Source of the DNA: Oscillospiraceae bacterium
GTDB lineage: Bacteria > Bacillota > Clostridia > Oscillospirales > QAMX01
DNA length: 48,264 nucleotides
Direction: 5' to 3'
Assembly (NCBI GenBank): GCA_015067675.1
Contig: SVMB01000019.1
Span: forward strand, 1 to 48,264
Shown here: piece after piece, positions 33,630-40,418 of the stretch
Layout of the letters: every line of letters begins with the position of its first letter
Numbering within the stretch: position 1 is the stretch's first letter
Position numbers and translations under genes: made by a program
Notes under the pieces: generated by a model
Told to the model about the DNA's origin: nothing
The model's database searches: none
The model's input: only the letters and a program-made list of their open reading frames with translations

Positions 33630-36410
33630 TCAGGAAAGGGTCTTCATGGTGATGTCGTTTGCATTGAAGGCTTCGTTGGTGTTGCCCAGGGAGGAGAGAT
33701 CCTCGGCATGGCAGAGCATGGCCAGCTCCTGGACAGAGATCGCCTGCGCGGGGGCAAAGTCCTCACCCATGGCGTAGGATACGATGTGGGCTTTGAGCCA
33801 CTGGGCACCGGGATCATCCTCGCGCAGATTGAGCGTGCAGACAATCAGCTTACCTGCGCCCACGGCGTACTCAAACAGCAGTGCTTCGCGGCGGACATTC
33901 TTGTAGGCCGAGGCAATATCAATGATGGGCTTATGGGGCAGGCGGGGAAGTTCGACCACGGCAGAGCAGCTGTCGTTCATCATTTGGCGGAACTGCCAGG
34001 AACAGTAGCCGTCGTGGGGGAAGTCCTGCATAAGGGGATGATCTTCGATGACGGTTGCCAGATGGCCGGTGGTGCGTCCGGCGACGGAGAGCTGGAAGGT
34101 GACGTCGAGCGAGGAGAAGGGACCGGCGCCAAAGAGCACGACGCGCTTTCCTGCCTTCATGGCGGCAAGCAGGGATTCGGCATCCATGGTATCGGCCACG
34201 ATGACACCGGCAGCCTTCAGCGCACGGGCAGAGGGAAGCTTTTCTGCCTTCGGGAACACGTAGAGATCCCAGCAGTTTTCGGCATCGGTATTGCCGCCGG
34301 AGAGCGAGGCCGTGAGCTTGAGCGCCGTGGGCTTTTCGCAGCGGGGCATGGTGAAGGAGAGCGTATAGAGGTTCGTGATTGCACCGGCGGGGATGTCGGA
34401 GAGGCGCACTTCGCGGCGCAGCAGGACATCGCTGCCTGCATTCACGCGCAGACGGAGTACGGCACGGTCCAGCGCCTTGCCGTAATTGGACACCAGAACC
34501 GGGATTTCGACTTTTTCACCGGCAGCGAAGTTGCGGCATTCGGGCAGATCGGTCAGGAGTACCACATCGCTGTTGTAACGCAGGACATTTGCCACGGTCT
34601 CGCCGGGCTTGAGTTCGTAAAACTCGTTCATCATACCCACGCAGTAACCGAAGGTATGCCAGTGGGTATCGATATCGCCGAGGAAGTCGTAACCGGCGAA
34701 GGTATTGCAGCGGCGTACGGTTTCAAAGCAGTGCTTGCGCTGCAGACTCTGCCAGTGAGCGGAGTTGCGGTAGTAGACCGGGGCGTGATCCAGCAGTCCA
34801 TTGTTTTCCAGATGCTTTTCAACCGAGGACATGAACTCAGTATCGCCGATGCGGCTGCCGCGGTAGCGGGACTGGAGGCTTAAATCAATATAGGTACCCT
34901 GAATGCAGATTTCGTGGGTGAGCAGAGGCTTGCCGTAGATGGAGTTGCGGTGATCCAGCAGCTCGTGGTCACCCTTGTCGGAGGTGTAGCTGGTGAGACC
35001 GAGAGAATAGGTATTATAGACATCGCAGAACTTGCCAAGCTCTGCCAGACGTCTGGGATTATGGGGGAAGGGCTCATCCACCCGGCAGTCGCCGTAGCTG
35101 TGATACTCGATGCCGCGCATGGCGGACATGGGGGAGAAGAGGGAGTCGGAGCCGGTGTGCACGAGATCCGCGCATTTGCGCAGATGCTCGATGTAATCCT
35201 CGTCGATGACCATTTCGTTGCCGGAGGAGTACATGATGGCGGAGGTATGACGGCGGCAGGCGGCGACGATCTCGCACCACTCATCAAAGGTGGTGTTGTT
35301 GGGGGTCTCGACTTCAATGAGGATACCCAGCTCGTCGGCAGCTTCCAGATATTCATCCATGGGAACCCAGGTGTGGAAGCGGATGGAGTTGAAGCCCAGT
35401 CCTTTGAGAGTGCGGATCACATTACGGTAGTAGTTCTTCTCGCGGGTGGGATGCACGGTGAGAGGATGGTAGCAGTGCTCACAGGTGCCGCGGAAGAAGT
35501 AAGGCTCGCCGTTGAGGAAGAGGCGTGTTCCGTCCACGGTAAGGCGGCGTACGCCGAAGCGGCGGGAGAGGGTCTGATGCGCGGTGGTCACAACCGCAGT
35601 GTAGAGCCGGGGACTCGCGGGGCTCCAGCGTTCAAAGCCTGCGGCGTCGATGGTGACGCAGGATTCACCGGCAGGAATTACCGCCTCAGTCACGGTACGC
35701 TTGCCGTCGAGGATCTTCACGGTACGTTCAATGGCGTCGGTACCTGCGGTATGCACGGTGAAAGCAGAACAGTCGGCGGCGACAGTGATCCAGGCGTCGC
35801 GCAGACCGTCGGGACAGAAGCAGATCTCCACGTCGCCGTAGATACCGCCGGTGCACTCGTTGGCGGCACGGGAGGTAAGACCGGAGACCGGGCGGCCCAT
35901 GTAGCCTGCCAGACGGTTGTTGGATACGGCGAGGGTGATGGTATTTTCACCGGCCTTGAGCACGCCGGCGGGGATATCGAAGTAGAACTCAACGGAATAG
36001 CCCTCGTGACGGCCCAGATACTGGCCGTTGATCCAGGCAGAGACGGTATTCTGAGCGCCGCCGATGCGCAGACGGGTATCGGCGCTCAGACTGTCGGCGC
36101 CGACGGTGAAGCGGCGCTGATGCATGAAGCAGCCCACGGGATTGGGCAGGGCCATATCGGGCACATAACCCGCCTGCGGATAGCGCTGGAGGGTGTAAAG
36201 GGGATTCCAGTGGAGTTTTGTGTGCAGATAGGTGGTGCGGAAGGTCTCATACTGATCCTCCCAGTAACCGGGCACATCACATAAGGCCTGAGAGACACGG
36301 TTTTCATCCGCGCCTACGGTGGGGAACTGCGGCTCTGCCGCGTCGGTATAAGGAAGCTCGGAGATGTAATCGGTCAGCCATTTGCCGTTGAGGGAAAGAG
36401 TAGGATTCAT
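33630..36410 (-). CDS. Glycoside hydrolase family 2 protein
   Basis: 926 residues from ATG 36410 (GGAGGAA upstream). The start S-L-N-G-K-W is typical of GH2. A sugar-binding jelly-roll (about 80-230) and an immunoglobulin-like domain (about 230-330) precede the TIM barrel. The barrel has F-N-S-I-R-F-H-T-W, the acid/base motif S-G-N-E-M and a probable nucleophile in L-T-H-E-I-C. A long C-terminal beta-region follows (about 600-926). Substrate could be a beta-galactoside, beta-glucuronide or beta-mannoside; the barrel motifs differ from classic LacZ. Without a signal peptide it should act in the cytoplasm, with the WbsX-like protein. Confidence 0.85.
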   Translation of the reverse strand: MNPTLSLNGKWLTDYISELPYTDAAEPQFPTVGADENRVSQALCDVPGYWEDQYETFRTTYLHTKLHWNPLYTLQRYPQAGYVPDMALPNPVGCFMHQRRFTVGADSLSADTRLRIGGAQNTVSAWINGQYLGRHEGYSVEFYFDIPAGVLKAGENTITLAVSNNRLAGYMGRPVSGLTSRAANECTGGIYGDVEICFCPDGLRDAWITVAADCSAFTVHTAGTDAIERTVKILDGKRTVTEAVIPAGESCVTIDAAGFERWSPASPRLYTAVVTTAHQTLSRRFGVRRLTVDGTRLFLNGEPYFFRGTCEHCYHPLTVHPTREKNYYRNVIRTLKGLGFNSIRFHTWVPMDEYLEAADELGILIEVETPNNTTFDEWCEIVAACRRHTSAIMYSSGNEMVIDEDYIEHLRKCADLVHTGSDSLFSPMSAMRGIEYHSYGDCRVDEPFPHNPRRLAELGKFCDVYNTYSLGLTSYTSDKGDHELLDHRNSIYGKPLLTHEICIQGTYIDLSLQSRYRGSRIGDTEFMSSVEKHLENNGLLDHAPVYYRNSAHWQSLQRKHCFETVRRCNTFAGYDFLGDIDTHWHTFGYCVGMMNEFYELKPGETVANVLRYNSDVVLLTDLPECRNFAAGEKVEIPVLVSNYGKALDRAVLRLRVNAGSDVLLRREVRLSDIPAGAITNLYTLSFTMPRCEKPTALKLTASLSGGNTDAENCWDLYVFPKAEKLPSARALKAAGVIVADTMDAESLLAAMKAGKRVVLFGAGPFSSLDVTFQLSVAGRTTGHLATVIEDHPLMQDFPHDGYCSWQFRQMMNDSCSAVVELPRLPHKPIIDIASAYKNVRREALLFEYAVGAGKLIVCTLNLREDDPGAQWLKAHIVSYAMGEDFAPAQAISVQELAMLCHAEDLSSLGNTNEAFNANDITMKTLS

Positions 36411-36442
36411 ATACGGTTCCTCCGAAGAATGTATGTTGAAAA

Positions 36443-36480
36443 GAAAAAACGCATCTGTGGATAGTTTAGCACAGATGCGT
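36443..36480 (-). terminator. Terminator of the CAT-like gene
   Basis: Arms acgcatctgtg (36449-36459) and complement (36470-36480); on the minus strand followed by TTTTTTCTTTT. It lies between the CAT-like gene and GH2. Confidence 0.85.
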
Positions 36481-36491
36481 GAAGATGGCAA
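36463..36491 (-). promoter_or_regulatory. Candidate GH2 operon promoter overlapping the terminator
   Basis: Minus-strand TTGCCA (complement of 36486-36491), 17-base spacer, TAAACT (complement of 36463-36468). The -10 box lies in the loop and arm of the preceding terminator. Confidence 0.4.
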
Positions 36492-36494
36492 TGC

Positions 36495-37118
36495 TTATGT
36501 TCCGAACTCTTCAATCTTACCCTGCAGTTTCTCAACAAACAATCCCACGTGATAACCGTCGCAGACGGCATGATGAATCTGAATGGCCAGCGGGAGCAAG
36601 CGCTTTCCGTCGCGTTCAAAGTATTTGCCCATGGTAAAGATGGGCAGCAGAAACCGGCCTTCATCGTATACGTTGAGATTGAGCGATGTAAACTCAAGCC
36701 AAGGTACCATGGAAATGTTGAATGCGTTTTCCGGTGTTCCGGCTTTGGGAGTGTAGCGTGTGGAATGGGCGTATTCGCTGACATCGGCTTCGTAGCTGCG
36801 CAAAAACGTGCTGTAATCATCGGAAAAATACGACCAGATTCCGGAAAAGTTCTTGTTTTCCTTGTTGAAAACGGTGTACATGGGGTGCATGGAGTCGTAA
36901 ACACCAAGCCCCTCTTTGGTGAGTGACATGCGAAACTCGGGCATTTCATTCACGGTTTTGGTCAGCAGCCAGATCATCGCGGGATAAAGCCGCTCCTCTT
37001 TCAGTCGGGTAATATCCAGATTGACCGTGACGGAGAAAGAGCAGACCACTTCTTTGATGAAATGCTCGTAAAACTCCCGGCGTTCCCAGTTTTCGATGTC
37101 AATGAGTTGAAAGGCCAT
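36495..37118 (-). CDS. Chloramphenicol acetyltransferase-like (CatA family)
   Basis: 207 residues from ATG 37118, with CAGGAGGC upstream. The N-terminal W-E-R-R-E-F-Y-E-H-F and the C-terminal active-site block I-H-H-A-V-C-D-G-Y-H match type A CAT, which transfers acetyl from acetyl-CoA to chloramphenicol. The catalytic His is the second of the H-H pair. Length is close to the usual 215. Many such genes in gut Clostridia are chromosomal and need not give resistance, and no mobile element flanks this one. Confidence 0.85.
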   Translation of the reverse strand: MAFQLIDIENWERREFYEHFIKEVVCSFSVTVNLDITRLKEERLYPAMIWLLTKTVNEMPEFRMSLTKEGLGVYDSMHPMYTVFNKENKNFSGIWSYFSDDYSTFLRSYEADVSEYAHSTRYTPKAGTPENAFNISMVPWLEFTSLNLNVYDEGRFLLPIFTMGKYFERDGKRLLPLAIQIHHAVCDGYHVGLFVEKLQGKIEEFGT

Positions 37119-37223
37119 GCCGATGCCTCCTGTTGATAAGGTTTTTGAGCATTCTGAAAAAAGCAATTGTCAATAAACGGGTAACTTTAGGGGGATGCTA
37201 TCTTCAGGGATAAGGCAGGAGGG

Positions 37224-37667
37224 CTATTCGCTGCATACATACCGCAGCTCTTCCATGTGATCCTCGATCAGTCCCGTCTCTTCAAATCCGAAGGAGAGGT
37301 ACAGATGCTTTGCCACCGTATTTCCGACGGATACGCCGGTGTAGATCTCGCGGGCATTATGGGCTGCGCGCAGATAATCCACAGCAAGGCGCAGCGCCTG
37401 ACGACCGTAGCCGCGATTCTGGCAGCGCTCGTCGATGAAGAACTTCCAGAGGGTGTACTGGTCTCTGGCCTGGTAATACCCCAGCATCACAAAACCGACG
37501 GGAATATCGTCTGCATATATCGCAAAGGGAAAAGCCGTGTCGCGGTACAGCCATGCCTGGGCAAGCGCGTGTGAAACGGTTGATACAAAGCCTGTCTGAT
37601 GATCCGCGACGTGCAGCGCGATCACCTCGTCAAAATTATCATGTGTTATCTTCCTGAGCTCCACCAT
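37224..37667 (-). CDS. GNAT-family N-acetyltransferase
   Basis: 147 residues. The acetyl-CoA binding motif is R-C-Q-N-R-G-Y-G-R-Q-A-L, followed by Y-T-G-V-S-V-G-N and Y-L-S-F-G-F-E-E-T-G. The order resembles diamine/spermidine acetyltransferases (W-K-F-F-I-D), but the substrate is unproven. It has a good promoter (37702-37730) but a weak ribosome site. It is followed by a 105-base gap and the CAT-like gene on the same strand. Confidence 0.85.
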   Translation of the reverse strand: MVELRKITHDNFDEVIALHVADHQTGFVSTVSHALAQAWLYRDTAFPFAIYADDIPVGFVMLGYYQARDQYTLWKFFIDERCQNRGYGRQALRLAVDYLRAAHNAREIYTGVSVGNTVAKHLYLSFGFEETGLIEDHMEELRYVCSE

Positions 37668-37701
37668 ATCAACACCAGCCTATATTCTGTGTTCTGACAG
37701 C

Positions 37702-37730
37702 ATTGTATCATATTCCATTGGCTTTTTCAA
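37702..37730 (-). promoter_or_regulatory. Promoter of the GNAT gene
   Basis: Minus-strand TTGAAA (complement of 37725-37730), 17-base spacer, TACAAT (complement of 37702-37707). Confidence 0.65.
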
Positions 37731-37771
37731 TGACGAAAGGTATGCAAATGAGGACGATGAGACAGGAGGAA

Positions 37772-37813
37772 AATAACAAAAGGGTCATGAACCGGCTGCT
37801 TCATGACCCTTTT
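37772..37813 (-). terminator. Butyrate kinase terminator
   Basis: Perfect 14-base arms aaaagggtcatgaa (37778-37791) and complement (37800-37813), flanked by A on the left, so a T run follows on the minus strand. Confidence 0.88.
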
Positions 37814-37872
37814 CATGGTATGTCTGTCGGGAGTGAAATCGAAGTCCCTCAGAGAACCGGGGACGACGGCAA

Positions 37873-38973
37873 TCAGTCGTCGATGAACGGGAAGCCTTCC
37901 CAGACGGGCTTGCCGGGATAGCGGATGGCCTTTGTCTCGCCGTGCAGCACCTTGAGAACCGAGTAAGCCATGGCCTCCTGCTCCATCTCGCCGGGATAAA
38001 CGGAGATGGGGGCGATCCAGCCGCAGCGGCGCCGGATACCCTCTACGATATCGTCGTATCTCACAAGACCACCGGTGAGGAGAATGCCGTCAACCTTACC
38101 TTCCAGAACGGCACTCATGGAGCCGATCTGCTTGCAGCACTGATAAATCATCGTGTTCCAGACCAGAACGGCCTTGGGGTCGTTCTCTTCCACCATCTGG
38201 TGAACGGTTTTGGCGTTGGAGGTGCCGAAGAAGGAGACAAAGCCGCCGGCGCGGGAGCACATGGTGCGCACTTCCTGAATGGAATGCTCTTCGATGTAGT
38301 CCAGAAGCGGCAGAACGGGCACGCTGCCGATGCGGGTGGGCGTAAAGGCGCCGTCACCGCCGGCGCCGACGTTACCGTCGGTCATACGGCCGTGGTCGTG
38401 GGCGTAAATGGTGATGCCGCCGTCGATATGGGCGACGACGAAGTTGCAGTCTTCATACTTTCTGCCCATGCTTTCCGCATGCTTTTCGGCAATGGCCTTC
38501 TGGTTCAGCGGATGAGCCTGGGCGTTGCGGTAAATACCCTTGATACCGGTCAGGCGGGCATAATCGTTGAATTCATCCACATTGGTGGGGTTGAGGGTAT
38601 ACATCTCGCCGCCGAATTCCGTGCACATTTCGTAGGCAAGCAGAACGCCCAGCTTGGCTGCGTGCTCACTGCCGCCGACACCCTTTACCGTATCGTTGTA
38701 CAGGGTATCGTCGATGAAGGTAACGCCGGTGCGCTGGGGATGGGCGCCGCCGCCGCGGCCGACATAGACGTCGATATCGGACGGCTCGAGATCATGGCGC
38801 TTCAGGATATCGATGATGACCTGCTTTCTGAAAGGAACCTGATCGTTGACATGGGGATATTGCAGAAGAACGGGAGCATCGTGGAATACGCTTTCCTCGA
38901 AAAGCTCGGTGTATTCTTCAAAAACGCTGATTTTGGTAGAGGTGGAACCGGGATTGATAATAAGGAGTTTCAT
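37873..38973 (-). CDS. buk: Butyrate kinase
   Basis: 366 residues from ATG 38973 (AAGGAAGG upstream). The acetate/butyrate kinase fold is clear: the phosphate-binding start L-I-I-N-P-G-S-T-S-T-K, the V-G-R-G-G motif, N-A-Q-A-H-P, A-H-I-D-G-G-I-T and the C-terminal L-T-G-G-L. It interconverts butyryl phosphate plus ADP and butyrate plus ATP, the last step of one butyrate fermentation route, with energy gain. The partner phosphotransbutyrylase (ptb), often adjacent, is not in the window; the gene is monocistronic between its promoter and terminator. A branched-chain carboxylate kinase role is an alternative. Confidence 0.92.
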   Translation of the reverse strand: MKLLIINPGSTSTKISVFEEYTELFEESVFHDAPVLLQYPHVNDQVPFRKQVIIDILKRHDLEPSDIDVYVGRGGGAHPQRTGVTFIDDTLYNDTVKGVGGSEHAAKLGVLLAYEMCTEFGGEMYTLNPTNVDEFNDYARLTGIKGIYRNAQAHPLNQKAIAEKHAESMGRKYEDCNFVVAHIDGGITIYAHDHGRMTDGNVGAGGDGAFTPTRIGSVPVLPLLDYIEEHSIQEVRTMCSRAGGFVSFFGTSNAKTVHQMVEENDPKAVLVWNTMIYQCCKQIGSMSAVLEGKVDGILLTGGLVRYDDIVEGIRRRCGWIAPISVYPGEMEQEAMAYSVLKVLHGETKAIRYPGKPVWEGFPFIDD

Positions 38974-39011
38974 CGTATACCTTCCTTTTTGCTTGGAATA
39001 GACCAAAAGAT

Positions 39012-39040
39012 ATTATACTCGCATCTTTTGAAAAAAGCAA
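39012..39040 (-). promoter_or_regulatory. Promoter of buk
   Basis: Minus-strand TTGCTT (complement of 39035-39040), 17-base spacer, perfect TATAAT (complement of 39012-39017). Confidence 0.75.
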
Positions 39041-39147
39041 TCGGCAAAACCCCCGGATAAGTGCCAGAGTTGAAAAAAAGAATATGAACATTTTGTACCG
39101 CAGATACTGCGGAAAAGGAAAGTCGTCAGATGATGTGCCGCTGGTTA

Positions 39148-39181
39148 AGAAAAATCGCCGCAAGTTGGCGTTTGCGGCGAT
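39148..39181 (-). terminator. Terminator of the XRE-regulator gene
   Basis: Arms atcgccgcaa (39154-39163) and complement (39172-39181); on the minus strand followed by TTTTTC. Confidence 0.75.
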
Positions 39182-39206
39182 GGGTGAAACGCTAAATGGG
39201 GTAGGT

Positions 39207-39971
39207 CTATCTCTTTTTGTACACAACCAATTCTGGGTTTGCGCGGGTTTCTTCATAAACAGAGACAAGCAGAAAATCCATATTTGCGGCAATCCCAAAG
39301 CAACGGTTTCCGCCAAAGATGCATTCCAATTGCTTCCCAAGATAGGCTGTGTTGTCATCAAGGAATTTCACGGTCTGACCGTTTGGAAGACGGTACTCAA
39401 GGTTAATGTGTCTGCCCATTACTACATCCAGATCTTCAACCATCGGCATTCCTTCGATATTCAGGTCATTAAGCTCACGGACGAGCTGCTGCTTGAATTC
39501 TTCGAACTTGTCTGTTCCGCCGAGGTTTTTGTACTGTTTCCAGTAATCGAGCTTGGGAAGCATATCCTTCAGATAGGAACGGATCTGTTCGGAGGAAAAG
39601 TTCTCACTTACCATGTTTTTTGTGCAGACTTCAATTAACGCATCCATATCGTGATACGTATACTTACCTTCGGAATAACACCATTTACAGTAATCTTCAT
39701 TGAAGAAACCGTCTGTTTCACGGCTGATGTCGGAGTCCCCGAGCGGCATGCCGCAGCACTGGCAAACAAGCTGTCTTGGCGAGCCGAGGAGCGTATTGAT
39801 TGATACATCGAACAATTTTGACAGCAGCTTTAAGGTTTCTGTATTTGGCGTAGTATCACCGTTTTCCCAACGCGAAACGGCCTGACGGGTTACAAACAAT
39901 TTCTCTGCAAGCTCATCCTGCGACATGCCTCTCCTGGTTCTGAGCTCAAAAATAATTTCTTTTGTTTCCAT
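39207..39971 (-). CDS. XRE-family regulator with zinc ribbon and C-terminal sensor-like domain
   Basis: 254 residues from ATG 39971 (GAGGTGA upstream). Residues 1-62 are a Cro/C1-type helix-turn-helix (M-S-Q-D-E-L-A-E-K-L-F-V-T-R-Q-A-V-S-R-W-E-N-G). A zinc-ribbon-like segment follows with C-Q-C-C-G-M-P-L and C-K-W-C about 25 residues later. The region about 100-165 is helical and the last 75 residues appear to be a separate small beta-domain. The zinc-ribbon segment resembles domains found after HTH or in small transcription regulators of Firmicutes; ligand unknown. It has its own promoter and terminator and no obvious target gene beside it. Confidence 0.8.
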   Translation of the reverse strand: METKEIIFELRTRRGMSQDELAEKLFVTRQAVSRWENGDTTPNTETLKLLSKLFDVSINTLLGSPRQLVCQCCGMPLGDSDISRETDGFFNEDYCKWCYSEGKYTYHDMDALIEVCTKNMVSENFSSEQIRSYLKDMLPKLDYWKQYKNLGGTDKFEEFKQQLVRELNDLNIEGMPMVEDLDVVMGRHINLEYRLPNGQTVKFLDDNTAYLGKQLECIFGGNRCFGIAANMDFLLVSVYEETRANPELVVYKKR

Positions 39972-39992
39972 ACGATGAATCACCTCGCAGAT

Positions 39993-40021
39993 ATTATACC
40001 GCAGGCATTGATATTTGAAAA
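39993..40021 (-). promoter_or_regulatory. Promoter of the XRE-regulator gene
   Basis: Minus-strand TTTTCA (complement of 40016-40021), 17-base spacer, TATAAT (complement of 39993-39998). The leader would be only about 15 bases. Confidence 0.6.
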
Positions 40022-40103
40022 GCAACCCGCTGTTGCTGTTGGTACGATCTATTCTGATGCGCACAACAGATGAAACTTTAAAGCATGAATGATGCGATCA
40101 AAT

Positions 40104-40141
40104 GAAAAACCTCTTTTGTCCAGACAGACAAAAGAGGTTTT
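40104..40141 (-). terminator. tRNA-Arg terminator
   Basis: Arms aaaacctcttttgtc (40106-40120) and complement (40127-40141). The stem touches the CCA end of the tRNA; T-rich on the minus-strand 3' side. Confidence 0.8.
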
Positions 40142-40217
40142 GGTATACCCGACTGGAGTCGAACCAGCGGCCTTCAGAGTCGGAGTCTGACGCTCTATCC
40201 AACTGAGCTACGGGTAC
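40141..40217 (-). tRNA. tRNA-Arg (anticodon CCG)
   Basis: 77 bases on the minus strand. Acceptor GTACCCG pairs with CGGGTAT (one G-U), D-arm GCTCAGTTGGATAGAGC, anticodon loop CTCCGAC giving CCG, T-loop GGTTCGACTCC, and an encoded CCA end. It reads the arginine codon CGG. Confidence 0.95.
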
Positions 40218-40235
40218 GTGGATTGTTACCTGTAT

Positions 40236-40264
40236 ATTGTAGCAGATAATCCCGGATTTGTAAA
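40236..40264 (-). promoter_or_regulatory. Promoter of tRNA-Arg
   Basis: Minus-strand TTTACA (complement of 40259-40264), 17-base spacer, TACAAT (complement of 40236-40241), about 18 bases before the tRNA. Confidence 0.7.
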
Positions 40265-40323
40265 GAGGAAATTTTGTCGAGATTGGAAAGGTTTGTCTGT
40301 AATTTAACAAATCATCTATTGTG

Positions 40324-40352
40324 TTGTGTGACCGCGGGGTATAGAATATAAT
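40324..40352 (+). promoter_or_regulatory. Promoter of the RND exporter gene
   Basis: TTGTGT (40324-40329), 17-base spacer, perfect TATAAT (40347-40352), giving a leader of about 60 bases. Confidence 0.7.
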
Positions 40353-40418
40353 AAAGAAATCTGCGCATGAAATCCAGTTGTATGCAGCCGATTAAACCCG
40401 GAAGTAAGGAGCAGTGCA

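Noticed and set aside
32946-34883. Long open frame antisense to the WbsX-like and GH2 genes
   Set aside because: Spans two real genes on the other strand, no recognisable motif, Gly/Val/His-rich composition typical of a shadow frame.
36495-37118. CAT-like gene as acquired chloramphenicol resistance
   Set aside because: No flanking insertion sequence or composition break is visible; it may be an intrinsic acyltransferase.
40098-40310. Small minus-strand open frame over the tRNA
   Set aside because: It translates tRNA-Arg and its terminator; not a protein gene.
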